Positions 45,822 through 55,944 are shown, numbered from the stretch's first letter. The stretch: 64,000 nt of DNA from Marinomonas primoryensis (GCF_013372285.1 NZ_CP054301.1:3376001-3440000); one strand, 5' to 3'. Made by a program: numbers and translations. Notes: a model not told the origin generated them from the sequence alone.

Positions 45822-46844
45822 TTACTTACTGTAACCTTGTGGATTATTACTCTGCCAATGCCACGCATCACGACACATGGTTTCTAGCGACAACTCAACT
45901 TTCCAACCCAATTCGTTAGCGGCCTTATTCGGATCTGCGTAAAACTCAGCGATATCACCAGCACGTCTTGGCATAATTTCGTAAGGAATCACCTTGTTGC
46001 AAGCTTTTTCAAATGCATGAATCACATTCAATACACTAAAACCTTTTCCTGCACCTAAGTTGTAAGCATCAATGCTTTTCACGGTTTGGCTAGCAAGTTT
46101 CTCAAGCGCTTTAATATGACCTAATGCCAAGTCCACCACATGAATGTAATCTCTTACACCTGTGCCATCAGACGTTGGATAATCGCCACCAAAAACACTC
46201 AATTTTTCACGTTTACCAACGGCCACTTGAGCAATAAACGGCATCAAATTATTAGGAATACCATTGGGATCCTCACCAATTAAACCGCTTGGGTGAGCAC
46301 CAACAGGATTAAAATAACGCAACAAGGACACATTCCAACGTGGATCAGCAACAAAAGCATCCTGTAAGAATTGCTCAATCATTACCTTGGTTCGGCCATA
46401 AGGGCTAGTAGAACTTAATGGTAGATCCTCTTGATAAGGTGTCGAATTATTCTCACCATAAACAGTCGCAGACGAACTAAAAACCAAATCAAACACACCA
46501 TAACTCGTCATTACATCCAGCAAATTCAAGGTGCCGGTTAAATTATTGTGATAATACGACAAAGGAATCTTAGTGGATTCACCAACGGCTTTTAAGCCTG
46601 CAAAATGAATGACCGCATCAATATCATGATCAGTAAAGATAGAATTCAGCGCTGTTTTATCAAGTAAATCCACTTGATAAAAAGTCACGTTTTTCCCTGT
46701 AATACCATGAATTCGGTTTAGCACTTCGGCATTGGAATTACATAAATTATCCACAACAACCACATCATAACCTTGCGTTAACAACTCAACACAAGTGTGG
46801 CTGCCAATAAAGCCCGTACCGCCAGTCACTAAAATCGTTTTCAT
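45822..46844 (-). CDS. galE: UDP-glucose 4-epimerase, copy 1
   Basis: The 340-residue protein is a GalE of the extended SDR family: NAD loop VTGGTGFIGSHTCVEL, catalytic YxxxK in SPYGRTKVM, and TGVRDYIHVVDLALGH. It interconverts UDP-glucose and UDP-galactose (or their N-acetyl forms), feeding polysaccharide synthesis. It lies downstream of a glycosyltransferase on the same strand, 50 bp apart. A paralogue lies at 56149-57159. Confidence 0.92.
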   Translation of the reverse strand: MKTILVTGGTGFIGSHTCVELLTQGYDVVVVDNLCNSNAEVLNRIHGITGKNVTFYQVDLLDKTALNSIFTDHDIDAVIHFAGLKAVGESTKIPLSYYHNNLTGTLNLLDVMTSYGVFDLVFSSSATVYGENNSTPYQEDLPLSSTSPYGRTKVMIEQFLQDAFVADPRWNVSLLRYFNPVGAHPSGLIGEDPNGIPNNLMPFIAQVAVGKREKLSVFGGDYPTSDGTGVRDYIHVVDLALGHIKALEKLASQTVKSIDAYNLGAGKGFSVLNVIHAFEKACNKVIPYEIMPRRAGDIAEFYADPNKAANELGWKVELSLETMCRDAWHWQSNNPQGYSK

Positions 46845-46895
46845 ATTCTATCTCAACAAAAAATGTAAAATCGGTGAATGCAATGGTAAGGTTTT

Positions 46896-47897
46896 TTATA
46901 GGCCATTTAAGATCCATTTTTTCCTTTCCAAATAAATATCACTTTCTTGATAATCTTTCTTATACGTTTGCTTTGAGACAACACAACCCTTCACTAGATC
47001 TAAATTATCTAAATTTACTGCATGATCATTAGTCATAAAACGTAGCTCTTCCCAAATAGGTAAGGTATCTCGTTGATTCAAAGCTTCGTTGAAAAAATAA
47101 CCCACACTAAAATAAGGCATAAAGTGAAACGCTTCCGCTTTTAGCACGATATCTAAAAAAAATCGTTCACTACCCCTTTGACTAATCTTCTTTATTTGAT
47201 TTGAAATGAATAAACTGTTGCTTCTATTCTTAAATAAGTGATCTAAAAATAAAGACAATGTATGGCGAACAATGACATTTCCTTTGTCTGTTGCAATGAA
47301 CCAAGCTTCTATCGGGCGTGTTTTGTTTGTTTTATGCCTGAAGGTAAAAAAACTTGTTTTTTCTGTCGCTTGAGGCAACCATTCTGAAAGCGGACGCACG
47401 CAAAATGTTGTGGTGTCAGCCCATACACCTCCGTGAGTACTTAGTAAGTACAGCCTCAGAATATCGGCTTTCATCGCAAACCCCAGGTTCACTGTGGCGA
47501 TATTGAAGACAGCATGAAAGTCAAATCCAAGTACGTCTTTAATGTTGTCATCATTTATTAACACAACATCGTAATCCGGATTTTTTTGTCTCCAGGTTTT
47601 CACACTCAACTTAACAACATCTGGTGCTTGCTCTAGTGGAGTATTCCAATAAAGCCATATCAAGTTCGGAACGCCATTAGGCATATCGACAACGAACTGA
47701 GTAGCCTGCTCTAAATGCTCAAGAACAAGCGTTGCTTCTGACACTTTTTCTGAGACATCTGGATACTGACTTGTCGATAGTCCTTGGTAGTTAATACCAT
47801 TAAGATAGTCGTATCTATTATTCAAAATAGGAAAAATCTTACGCAAAAAATATAGATCACGCTCAAAAAAACGACTTTTTACAATTTTATTAAACAC
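46896..47897 (-). CDS. Capsular polysaccharide synthesis-type glycosyltransferase
   Basis: The 333-residue protein fits the Caps_synth/GT32-like sugar transferases: NLIWLYWNTPLEQAPDVV and a DxD-like region in LYLLSTHGGVWADTTTFC (the AD-T pair near the GG motif). No signal peptide or membrane segment is evident, so it is likely cytosolic or peripheral. It precedes galE by about 50 bp and probably forms a two-gene unit. The substrate is unknown. It is more AT-rich than the flanking MATE gene, consistent with transfer. Confidence 0.82.
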   Translation of the reverse strand: MFNKIVKSRFFERDLYFLRKIFPILNNRYDYLNGINYQGLSTSQYPDVSEKVSEATLVLEHLEQATQFVVDMPNGVPNLIWLYWNTPLEQAPDVVKLSVKTWRQKNPDYDVVLINDDNIKDVLGFDFHAVFNIATVNLGFAMKADILRLYLLSTHGGVWADTTTFCVRPLSEWLPQATEKTSFFTFRHKTNKTRPIEAWFIATDKGNVIVRHTLSLFLDHLFKNRSNSLFISNQIKKISQRGSERFFLDIVLKAEAFHFMPYFSVGYFFNEALNQRDTLPIWEELRFMTNDHAVNLDNLDLVKGCVVSKQTYKKDYQESDIYLERKKWILNGL

Positions 47898-47955
47898 CCT
47901 TAAATCCCTTATGAATTTTTAGCCATCTGAAAAGAATATATGCAAATTAAGCGGT

Positions 47956-49326
47956 CTACGCCACTTCTCGTGGTGAGGCTATTCGTTTGCCTTCGTATCG
48001 GCGTAAAACCACTTGAAAGCGTACAACAAGAATCACCGCCAATAAACTCAATCCGGCACCCAAGCCGATGTAGAAACCACGCAATGACAAGGTTTCAGAC
48101 CATGGGCTGTAATGAGATAACCAAAAGCCAAACGGAATACTCAATCCAAACAAAGACACGCCAAATGCGATCATGGAAGATCGAGTGTCGCGGAACCCTC
48201 GCAATGCACCCGTAAAGACAGTCTGCAGCATATCAGGCAATTGATAACAGGATGAGATAAGTAAGATACTCGCCGCCAAAGCGACGACTTGCTCATTGCT
48301 GCTGTAAATATACGGGATCTGATTATGAAACAGCTGTGTAATAATAAAACACATACTCACGTAAGAAAGTCCTATTAAGATAATCACCCGAATACGCTTC
48401 CTCACACCTTCAACACCCTCTTTCGACATGGCTTTCGCCACCACAATCGCAGTCACGGCGCTCATCGCCATCATTGGGGTAAACAAGAAAGAAGTATAAG
48501 ACATCACAATCTGACCGCCGCCAAGCGCCAAGTCCCCAAAAGAAGAGATCAGCCACGTCATAGATGAGAACAAGCCCACTTCAAACGCAAATGCAAAGCC
48601 CGCTGGCGCACCAACACCCAGTAAAATCGAAAATTTACGAGTATAACGCCAGACTAAGCGGGTAAATAGCGGGGCTTTATTAATGTAACGATCATAAACA
48701 AAAAACATCGATACGGCCAAATACAAGGATAAAGACGAGGCCAGCGCCGCGCCTTCCGCACCCATTTCTGGAAAACCAAACTTGCCAAATATAAGCACAT
48801 AGTTGAATAGAACATTTAATGCTAATCCGGTGCTCGCCACAAATAATGGGAACCCAGGGCGTCCAGCGGCTTCGAATAGGTTTTTATACGCGGTCATTAA
48901 CGCCAACATAGGCAAAGCAGGCGCAAAAATATATAAATAGCTAACGGATACGAGACGGGTTTCTTCTTCTGTCGCCATGAAACGTGCGAAGTGAGGCAAC
49001 ACAAACGCCACGATCAAACTCGCAAGCAGTCCAAGCACCACGGACAAACCGATGGCTTGTGACATGTATAAATTCACCAGTTTTGGTTGTCGACCGTGTA
49101 GATGACGTGTGACCAAAGGCGTAATGCCAAACGTCACACCGATAAGAAAACAGCCAACCGGTAGCCATAAACTAGATGCCAAACCCACCGCAGCCAAATG
49201 CAAAGCACTGTAATGACCCAGCATAATGGTATCCACTACGCTAATAGATAACTCCAGCGTCATGGTCAGTACCATAGGAAATAATAAATGAAGAATTTCT
49301 TTTAACACAGTAAAACGCTTAACCAC
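47956..49326 (-). CDS. MATE-family multidrug efflux transporter
   Basis: The 456-residue protein has twelve membrane helices in two repeats and NorM-type features: FPMVLTMTLELSISVVDTIM, GVTFGITPLVTRHLHGR, and in the second half LGVGAPAGFAFAFEVGLFS. Such pumps expel cationic compounds in exchange for Na+ or H+. The start is taken as GTG at 49326; no better ATG in frame is evident. The gene lies just before the REP-like repeats and away from any regulator. Confidence 0.9.
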   Translation of the reverse strand: MVKRFTVLKEILHLLFPMVLTMTLELSISVVDTIMLGHYSALHLAAVGLASSLWLPVGCFLIGVTFGITPLVTRHLHGRQPKLVNLYMSQAIGLSVVLGLLASLIVAFVLPHFARFMATEEETRLVSVSYLYIFAPALPMLALMTAYKNLFEAAGRPGFPLFVASTGLALNVLFNYVLIFGKFGFPEMGAEGAALASSLSLYLAVSMFFVYDRYINKAPLFTRLVWRYTRKFSILLGVGAPAGFAFAFEVGLFSSMTWLISSFGDLALGGGQIVMSYTSFLFTPMMAMSAVTAIVVAKAMSKEGVEGVRKRIRVIILIGLSYVSMCFIITQLFHNQIPYIYSSNEQVVALAASILLISSCYQLPDMLQTVFTGALRGFRDTRSSMIAFGVSLFGLSIPFGFWLSHYSPWSETLSLRGFYIGLGAGLSLLAVILVVRFQVVLRRYEGKRIASPREVA

Positions 49327-49407
49327 ACATCACCGCCGACTATCCATAGAAAACATCCAAAAACAACCGAGCAATTTAACACCGATCATCAAACATTGCA
49401 CTCGCCC

Positions 49408-49550
49408 TGTAGGCTGGATGAGACGAGGAACGAGGCGTAATCCGGCATTTACCTAAAACAAAACACCGATTAGCTCACATTGCCCCTACCTTGTAGGCCG
49501 AATGAGACGAGGAACGAGGCGTAATCCGGCGTTTACCTAAAACAAAACGC
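49408..49550. repeat. Two copies of a REP-like palindromic repeat
   Basis: Copies at 49408-49466 and 49492-49550 share TGTAGGC(T/C)G(G/A)ATGAGACGAGG, AACGAGGCGTAATCCGGC, TTTACCTAAAACAAAAC. They lie in the 301-bp gap between the MATE and lysO genes, which contains no credible ORF. A decayed relative is at 56043-56078. Similar elements are scattered in many gammaproteobacterial genomes. Confidence 0.88.
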
Positions 49551-49627
49551 ACAACTTGTATTTACAAGGAAATATCGAGAAAATGCCGCACCACAATCGA
49601 TTCACTGTCTAGGACGACCATTCATAT

Positions 49628-50542
49628 ATGACTATTCTCTCGACGCTCGGCCCGTTATTAATCGCCTTATTGTTTGGCTACTGGGTCAATATCAAGGTGT
49701 TCACTCCGTCTCGTGTAGCAAAAGGGCTCGAACAACTGGTTTATGTCATCTTAGGGTTAATAGGCTTCAGCCTTGGTGCTTTAGATAATCTTGCCGAAAA
49801 ACTCTTGATTGCAGGCTATCAAGCCATCGTGCTTTTTATTCTGGTCAGCGTATTTAGTTTAGCCGGATTGTATTTTAGTGGCTTACGATTTGGCGGTACC
49901 CATTCAGATCAATTAGCCCAAGCACCCGCTAGTAGTAAACAACACGCGCTAATGGACGCAGCGAAAACCATCGCTTGGGTGATTGGTGGCGTCATCGTCG
50001 GTGTTTTTGCTAAAGATTGGCTCACTGGCGTGGATGATATAGTCACAGGCTTGCTTTACGTTTTGCTCTTTTTGATTGGCTGCCAACTGCGCCAAGGCAA
50101 CCATCGTCTGCGTAAGCTCTTTTTGAACGCACAAGGCGTCATTATTGCTCTTGTGACTATTTCAACAACTCTATTAGCCGGATGGATTGGCAGTTTACTA
50201 TTAGGGCTCAGCTGGAATCACGGTCTTGCGGTTGTTTCTGGATTCGGTTGGTACAGTTTATCCGGCATTCTTATCACCGGCTTAGGCGATCCTGTATTGG
50301 GCACCACGGCTTTTTTACTCGATCTTGCAAGAGAGATACTCGCGCTTATGTTGATCCCTTTCCTCGCAAGACTAAACAGCCACATGTCGATAGGCTACTC
50401 CGGTGCTACCGCCATGGATTTTACTTTACCGATGCTGGGCAAATTTCATGGGGCGCAAATTATTCCAGTCTGCATCGCCAGCGGCTTTATTATGAGCATC
50501 CTAGTGCCTATCCTCATTCCTTTGTTTATGGGAATTAAATAA
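49628..50542 (+). CDS. lysO: Lysine exporter LysO family protein
   Basis: The 304-residue membrane protein has about eight helices and LysO/YbjE features: LLIALLFGYWVNIKVF at the N-terminus, WVIGGVIVGVFAKDW, GFGWYSLSGILITGLGDP and a conserved AREILALMLIPF. LysO exports lysine and its analogues in E. coli. No lysine riboswitch is visible in the upstream gap, which is filled with REP-like repeats. It is followed by the GT4 gene 74 bp later on the same strand. Confidence 0.9.
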   Translation: MTILSTLGPLLIALLFGYWVNIKVFTPSRVAKGLEQLVYVILGLIGFSLGALDNLAEKLLIAGYQAIVLFILVSVFSLAGLYFSGLRFGGTHSDQLAQAPASSKQHALMDAAKTIAWVIGGVIVGVFAKDWLTGVDDIVTGLLYVLLFLIGCQLRQGNHRLRKLFLNAQGVIIALVTISTTLLAGWIGSLLLGLSWNHGLAVVSGFGWYSLSGILITGLGDPVLGTTAFLLDLAREILALMLIPFLARLNSHMSIGYSGATAMDFTLPMLGKFHGAQIIPVCIASGFIMSILVPILIPLFMGIK

Positions 50543-50616
50543 GCTCCATGTACAGCTAAATAAGAATTTAAATCATTGCTTTTATTTCTCTATCATCGAC
50601 TCAAGAGACTTCATTT

Positions 50617-51759
50617 ATGCGCACATTAGTCATTGTTAGAACATTAAAAACAGGTGGCATGGAGCGTGTTGCCGTCAACCTCGCGGATGCCTTTGCCGAT
50701 CAAGGGCACGAGAGTCACCTGCTTTATTATAAAAAACGCAAAGACCCTCTTTACCCCGATAATAAAGGGGTTCTAGTTCATGAATTTAACGTGAATAAAT
50801 TGTCATTGAAGCGCCCTCTAAGTATCCTTTCAGAAATCGCAGCAAAAATAAGCAATCTATTTTGGCGAAAATCGTATTTTTTGATTGCTGGTTGGTATGG
50901 TGGTCAAAGACTGCAAAAAAAAATGAACCAACTGGAAAAGCAATACGGAACATTTGATCGCATCATATTTAGAGGTGAAGGGACTTACGAAAACATTTGG
51001 TCTTTTCAACACGATAAAGCCATCTATGTTTTAGAAAATATTGTGAAGCCAAATTCACCCAGCCAAAAATTATCAAAAAAACGGTTTCATGCTCTCTTTC
51101 ATAACCGCCAGCTTGCGGCGGTATCGACTGGTGTAAAAATAGCAGCAGATGATCTTTTTGCGAAAGAAAACATCCACCCTACATATGTTCACGTCATCAC
51201 AAACCCATGCCCTATTGAACAAATTCGCTCTAAAGCAAACGCAGAAAAACCACAAACATTACCATCTGGCCCTTACATGCTCAATGTCGCTAGACTTGTT
51301 CCACAAAAAGGGCAAGACATGCTGTTAGAGGCATACGCTAAGAGCAAACAATCTTTGCCACTGGTTATTGTCGGAGAAGGAAAGCTCAACGCTGAACTAA
51401 AAGCCAAAGCCAAAGCCTTAGGAATAGACGAAAATGTTCACTTCGTTGGTAATCAGGAAAATCCGTACGTCTGGATGAAGCATGCTGAGCTGTTTGTTCT
51501 TAGTTCCAAATTTGAAGGTTTAGGCATCGTTCTGTTTGAAGCGCTCGCATGCGGAACACCTATATTATCCGTCGACTGTCCTGGCGGTGTTAGAGATGTA
51601 TTCAAAGGTGAATTAGAACCCTACCTCTGCGAGCATAATGCCGATGCACTGGCGGAAAAAATGGACCTTGTGATCGAGCAAGGCGGCTATGTAATCAAAG
51701 AAGAATGGATAGAAGACTTCAAACCAGAAAACGTCGTGAATGCTTTTTTGCAAAAGTAA
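50617..51759 (+). CDS. GT4 family glycosyltransferase
   Basis: The 380-residue protein is a two-Rossmann GT-B enzyme: N-terminal LKTGGMERVAVNLADAFA and C-terminal NVARLVPQKGQDMLLEAYA, then LSSKFEGLGIVLFEALACGTP with the conserved E-x7-E, and SVDCPGGVRDV. It transfers an activated sugar onto a surface polysaccharide or lipid; the donor is unknown. It may be cotranscribed with lysO. A palindrome and weak terminator follow. Confidence 0.9.
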   Translation: MRTLVIVRTLKTGGMERVAVNLADAFADQGHESHLLYYKKRKDPLYPDNKGVLVHEFNVNKLSLKRPLSILSEIAAKISNLFWRKSYFLIAGWYGGQRLQKKMNQLEKQYGTFDRIIFRGEGTYENIWSFQHDKAIYVLENIVKPNSPSQKLSKKRFHALFHNRQLAAVSTGVKIAADDLFAKENIHPTYVHVITNPCPIEQIRSKANAEKPQTLPSGPYMLNVARLVPQKGQDMLLEAYAKSKQSLPLVIVGEGKLNAELKAKAKALGIDENVHFVGNQENPYVWMKHAELFVLSSKFEGLGIVLFEALACGTPILSVDCPGGVRDVFKGELEPYLCEHNADALAEKMDLVIEQGGYVIKEEWIEDFKPENVVNAFLQK

Positions 51760-52263
51760 CCATTTAAATAATCCATCACAAAGTGTTGTCGGGATTTATC
51801 CCGACAGAAAGGCCTTGTAAATCTTAAGACTTACAAAATAGTCAGTAAACCGTCAAGACAGACAACAATCAAAGCTGCTTTAGCAAACACTGTCATGCTT
51901 TTGTAAAAGCGGTTGTTTCATAAGAGAAGCACAGATTAATCTCGTTCTACGTCTTGTGCTTTGTGGAACCGTTCTAGAAAATCAAAAAAGATCTTTTGAA
52001 ACTCAAACAAAGTGTGCAGGTGAAGGGGTCACTTTGGTTAAGTGAGAACATAAAAATTGGCATAAACAGCCTACCTTATGTTAGAACACTTATGTTACAA
52101 AGGTACAACGGATCTGATTTTTGCAAAGCACAAGGCGTATATCATTGTTCCTGCTTTGTTTTCGCCCCATGAAAAGCTAATCAAAATACTGTGTAAATCA
52201 CATTCCGTCTTAATGTTTACATCACGAAGTGATAAATCCACAAATAATGGAACACCTTTCCTT
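51760..52263. other. Intergenic region with palindromes before the FKBP gene
   Basis: The 504-bp region contains a stem TGTCGGGAT/ATCCCGACA (51787-51806), probably ending the GT4 gene, and a near-perfect 22-bp palindrome at 51815-51836 (TTGTAAATCTTAAGACTTACAA, one mismatched pair). An open frame from 52078 feeds the FKBP frame but looks like untranslated leader; it should contain the FKBP promoter. Confidence 0.5.
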
Positions 52264-52995
52264 ATGAAAAAAATAGTTATGAAAAAAACTCTGATTGCGG
52301 CGCTGGTTATGTCTTCCGTTTCTTTTGCGTACGCAGATGACAGCGCAATTAAACTGGACTCTAAAGAACAGCGTCTTGGCTACAGCATTGGCACCATGTT
52401 TGGAACGCGTATGTCACAAGACTTCTCTGACCTAGACATGAAAACTTTTATGGCAGGTTTCCAAGACTCATTTGCTGGAAAAGAAGGCAAAATGACCATG
52501 GATGAAGTGTCTCAAACCATTCAAGCTTACCAGCAAGAACAAATGGCAAAAGCTCAGCTTGAAGAAGACAAAGCAACTGAAGAAGCGCAAGCAGCTTCTG
52601 CGGCTTGGCTAAAAGAGAAAGAAGCCGAAGATGGTGTGAAAAAAACCGAATCCGGTTTGCTTTATAAAGTCATCACTGTGGGTAAAGGCGAAAAGCCAAG
52701 CGCAACAGACACGGTTAAAGTGGATTACGAAGGCAGCCTAAGTGACGGAACCGTATTCGACAGTTCATACAAGCGTGGCGAAGCAATCACTTTCCCACTT
52801 AACGGTGTTATCCCTGGTTGGACTGAAGGTCTACAACTTATGCCAGTTGGCTCTAAATACGAGCTATATATCCCATCCGACCTAGGATATGGTCCAGGTG
52901 GAACAGGACCTATTCCAGCATATGCCGCATTGAAATTTGTTGTTGAGTTGCACGAAATTCAACAAGCGGATGCGCCTGCTGATGCCGAAAAATAA
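52264..52995 (+). CDS. FKBP-type peptidyl-prolyl isomerase, periplasmic (FkpA/Mip-like)
   Basis: The start at 52264 puts a proper signal peptide at the N-terminus (KKTLIAALVMSSVSFAYA), giving 243 residues; an ATG five codons later is also possible. The mature protein has a Mip/FkpA dimerisation region (EQRLGYSIGTMFGTRM, then a long charged helix to about residue 125) and a C-terminal FKBP domain: VKVDYEGSLSDGTVFDSS, NGVIPGWTEGLQLMPVGSK and GYGPGGTGPIPAYAAL. It helps fold envelope proteins. A terminator follows. Confidence 0.92.
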   Translation: MKKIVMKKTLIAALVMSSVSFAYADDSAIKLDSKEQRLGYSIGTMFGTRMSQDFSDLDMKTFMAGFQDSFAGKEGKMTMDEVSQTIQAYQQEQMAKAQLEEDKATEEAQAASAAWLKEKEAEDGVKKTESGLLYKVITVGKGEKPSATDTVKVDYEGSLSDGTVFDSSYKRGEAITFPLNGVIPGWTEGLQLMPVGSKYELYIPSDLGYGPGGTGPIPAYAALKFVVELHEIQQADAPADAEK

Positions 52996-53010
52996 GACGA
53001 TGCTCTAAAC

Positions 53011-53046
53011 AAAAATGGCCTTCATCATTGATGGCCATTTTTTTAT
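53011..53046 (+). terminator. Terminator after the FKBP gene
   Basis: AAAAATGGCC pairs with GGCCATTTTT around a 12-nt loop and extends into a T-run. Confidence 0.92.
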
Positions 53047-53187
53047 CTAAAAATTTCGAACTAAAACAAAAATTTACTTATTATTCAGCAAGTCGACTAT
53101 TTAGATGAATACCTTATATACTTGCACGTAAATTACACTTTTGGATTGATCAATGACCTATCCATGTATACAAAACACGAGTTTTAA

Positions 53188-54510
53188 ATGACATCAGTTT
53201 CTACCAGCCTAACCAACGCATTCAAACGTCGTACACAACTAGAACAACCAACTTGGCTCATTGTATTAGGAATATTGACCGTCACTATTTATGCCTTTTC
53301 TCGCACGGGCTTTCCAGAAGTAGCAAGAGTGTCAGCTACCATTGCCTTCTTTACTGGCTTCTGGGGACTTTATAAATACGGCAGCGAAGTAAACAGCCAT
53401 ATATTGCTGCGCTTTGTTTGGATAGCCGCCTTTTTTCAGTTCATATCATGGGGGCTGTCCCAGTACGTTACGCCTGAGTGGGCTGAAGATATCCCTAAAT
53501 TAGACAAAGTGACCCGCTGGTTTATTTTTATCCCATTTGCTTGGTGGATTGCGCAACGCAAAAATGCCATTTGGCTTCTATGGGGAGCTGCCACAGCGGG
53601 AACCCTTATATCTCCATGGGTAACAGGAGGTGGGCTCCATGAGATCATACAAGGGATCAACGGTAAAAGAATCGACTTTGGTATTCGTAATGCTCAGCAC
53701 ACGGCATTATATTTTGGCACTATCCTAATTGGGATATGTTGCCTTGTAAAACCCTTATACAGAAAGAACAAATTATCACTTATACCTGTTGCTCTTATGA
53801 TTAGTTACTGTCTATTAGTCATTTATATCAATGAGTCTCGCCAAGCTTGGCTAGCGCTCATTATCACTTTTCTCGTCATTTCCAGCTACACAACCTTAAA
53901 GTACATAAAAAAATCACCACGTCCTAAACAGATCATTACGATCGTACTATTTTTTATAGGACTGACAACATTAAGCACTATTTTGATCACAAATGATAAG
54001 ATCGTAAATAGGGTAATGTTAGAACAAAAGACCATGAATGCAGTTCTTTCGTTGGAATTTGATAAAGCACCATACTCAAGTTTTGGAGTCCGACTACACA
54101 GCTGGGTAGCCGCCACTTATTTTATAAAGGCGAAACCTATTTTTGGTTGGGGTCATAATGGCAAATCTATGGTTATGGAACATACCAAAACATTTCCTAA
54201 ATGGTTAAAAGGCTTCGGGCACTTACACAATTTTTACATAGAAATGTTGGTGAATTATGGAATTGTCGGTTTAATATTCTACCTCTCGATATGGTTTGTG
54301 GTAGGCAGAATGCTATTCAAAGAAATAAAATCTGGAAAAGTCGAAAAAGAAATAGGCTATCTATTTGTCGCTATTTTATTTTTTTGGGGAGTGATGAATT
54401 GCTTCGAGTCCTATCAGAATTTTTGGACCGGCGTATTTTACTTTAACGTATTTATGGCAGGGATCATGGCAAAAATCTGGAGGGCAAAACTACGACCAAC
54501 TACTTTATAA
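53188..54510 (+). CDS. O-antigen ligase/polymerase family (Wzy_C/WaaL-like) membrane protein
   Basis: The 440-residue protein has around ten to twelve hydrophobic segments and a large periplasmic loop between about 255 and 325. The loop carries the family residues YINESRQAWLALI, FGVRLHSWVAATYFI and GWGHNGKSM, then HLHNFYIEMLVNYGI, matching the Wzy_C domain. It either ligates O-antigen to lipid A-core or polymerises a glycan; sequence cannot decide. It stands alone between the FKBP gene and the convergent manC gene. Confidence 0.88.
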   Translation: MTSVSTSLTNAFKRRTQLEQPTWLIVLGILTVTIYAFSRTGFPEVARVSATIAFFTGFWGLYKYGSEVNSHILLRFVWIAAFFQFISWGLSQYVTPEWAEDIPKLDKVTRWFIFIPFAWWIAQRKNAIWLLWGAATAGTLISPWVTGGGLHEIIQGINGKRIDFGIRNAQHTALYFGTILIGICCLVKPLYRKNKLSLIPVALMISYCLLVIYINESRQAWLALIITFLVISSYTTLKYIKKSPRPKQIITIVLFFIGLTTLSTILITNDKIVNRVMLEQKTMNAVLSLEFDKAPYSSFGVRLHSWVAATYFIKAKPIFGWGHNGKSMVMEHTKTFPKWLKGFGHLHNFYIEMLVNYGIVGLIFYLSIWFVVGRMLFKEIKSGKVEKEIGYLFVAILFFWGVMNCFESYQNFWTGVFYFNVFMAGIMAKIWRAKLRPTTL

Positions 54511-54540
54511 GAAGAATCATAATAATTAATATATGTGGCT

Positions 54541-55944
54541 TTAATTTTCACGCCCGTATATATCGCTAAAGCGAACAATGTCGTCTTCACCTAAATAACG
54601 ACCAGACTGTACTTCAACCAGCTCCAATGGAGTGTTTTCTGGATTTTCTAACGCGTGAATCACTCCAGCTGGAATATAGGTAGACTCATTCTCAGTTAAC
54701 AATATCTCTTTGTCACCGTTTTGTACTTTTGCTGTACCGGACACCACAATCCAATGCTCTGCTCGATGATGATGCATCTGAACACTGAGCTTTCCTTCTG
54801 GTTTCACTATGATGCGCTTCACCTGGTGACGGTCACCAATGTCTACTATTTGATAGGTTCCCCAAGGACGATGCACGACAGTATGATACAAATGCTCTTG
54901 TCGTCCTTCATTCTGAATGCGTTTAACAATCTTCTTAACTCCTTGTGAATTGCTTTTATCCATGATCAAAACGGCATCTGCTGTTTCCACTATAACAAGA
55001 CCACTCACACCGACTGCGGCCACTAATCGAGACTCAGAACGAATAAGGCAATTTGTCGAGCCTTCTAACATGACGTCACCCAACAACACATTATTATCAG
55101 CGTCTTTATCGGCGTAATCATACAATGAATCCCAAGAACCGATATCGCTCCAATCTCCCAAATAAGGGACAACTTTGGCCTTATTAGTTCGCTCCATCAC
55201 AGCGAAATCAATTGACTCTTCAGGACATTGTGAAAACAGCTCAGCGTCAATTCGAACAAAATCTAAATCCTCTGTTCGCTGCTGATAAGCAGAGCTAACT
55301 ATATGAAAAATATCATCACGATGTATGGCTAATTCATCCAAATAAACCGACGCTTTGAATAAAAACATTCCGCTATTCCACAAATATTCACCAGAATCTA
55401 AATAGGCTTCAGCTGTTTCCAGATTAGGCTTTTCAACAAATTCCACTACGGCAAAATTTTCGCCAGAACGTATATAACCATACCCCGTTTCTGGCCTAGT
55501 AGGCTGTACACCGAAAGTAACCAAAGCACCTTGATTAGCCAATTCAACCGCTTGCTGAATGGTTTTTTTAAAGGCTGCGATATCACGAATCACATGATCA
55601 GCAGGCAACACCAACATTAGCGCATCGTTAGGCTGGTGATGCAATGCTTCCAACGCCGCCAAGGCGATTGCAGGAGCTGTGTTACGTCCCTCAGATTCTA
55701 GAACAATACTAGATTTTTTAACGTCAATAGATTGCAACTGTTCCGCGATCAAAAAGCGATGAACTTCGTTACAAACAACAATAGGATCACCAACTTCAAG
55801 CGACAAAGTACGAAGTACGGTTTGTTGAAGAAGACTGTATTCCTTATCCACCAAAGGTAAAAACGGCTTAGCAAGAAACTCGCGTGATAACGGCCAAAGA
55901 CGACTACCGACACCACCCGATAAAACAACAGGAACAATCTTCAC
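54541..55944 (-). CDS. manC: Mannose-1-phosphate guanylyltransferase / phosphomannose isomerase
   Basis: The GTG at 55944 with AAGG six bases upstream is preferred. The 467-residue bifunctional protein starts VPVVLSGGVGSRLWPLSREF (pyrophosphorylase signature), has VEFVEKPN, and ends with a cupin type II isomerase domain (VHRPWGTYQIVDIGD, then VKPEGKLSVQMHHHRAEHW). It makes GDP-mannose for surface polysaccharide. GDP-mannose users are not obvious among the visible genes. Typical length is about 470-480. Confidence 0.93.
   Translation of the reverse strand: MKIVPVVLSGGVGSRLWPLSREFLAKPFLPLVDKEYSLLQQTVLRTLSLEVGDPIVVCNEVHRFLIAEQLQSIDVKKSSIVLESEGRNTAPAIALAALEALHHQPNDALMLVLPADHVIRDIAAFKKTIQQAVELANQGALVTFGVQPTRPETGYGYIRSGENFAVVEFVEKPNLETAEAYLDSGEYLWNSGMFLFKASVYLDELAIHRDDIFHIVSSAYQQRTEDLDFVRIDAELFSQCPEESIDFAVMERTNKAKVVPYLGDWSDIGSWDSLYDYADKDADNNVLLGDVMLEGSTNCLIRSESRLVAAVGVSGLVIVETADAVLIMDKSNSQGVKKIVKRIQNEGRQEHLYHTVVHRPWGTYQIVDIGDRHQVKRIIVKPEGKLSVQMHHHRAEHWIVVSGTAKVQNGDKEILLTENESTYIPAGVIHALENPENTPLELVEVQSGRYLGEDDIVRFSDIYGREN

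Noticed and set aside
45629..45887. Open frames across repeat array C
   Set aside because: They translate the same G/C-rich repeats and extend into galE only by chance.
49327..49627. Lysine riboswitch upstream of lysO
   Set aside because: The gap is mainly REP-like repeats; no L-box core was recognisable.
52078..52263. N-terminal extension of the FKBP protein
   Set aside because: The extension would place the signal peptide internally; the start at 52264 gives a normal exported protein.
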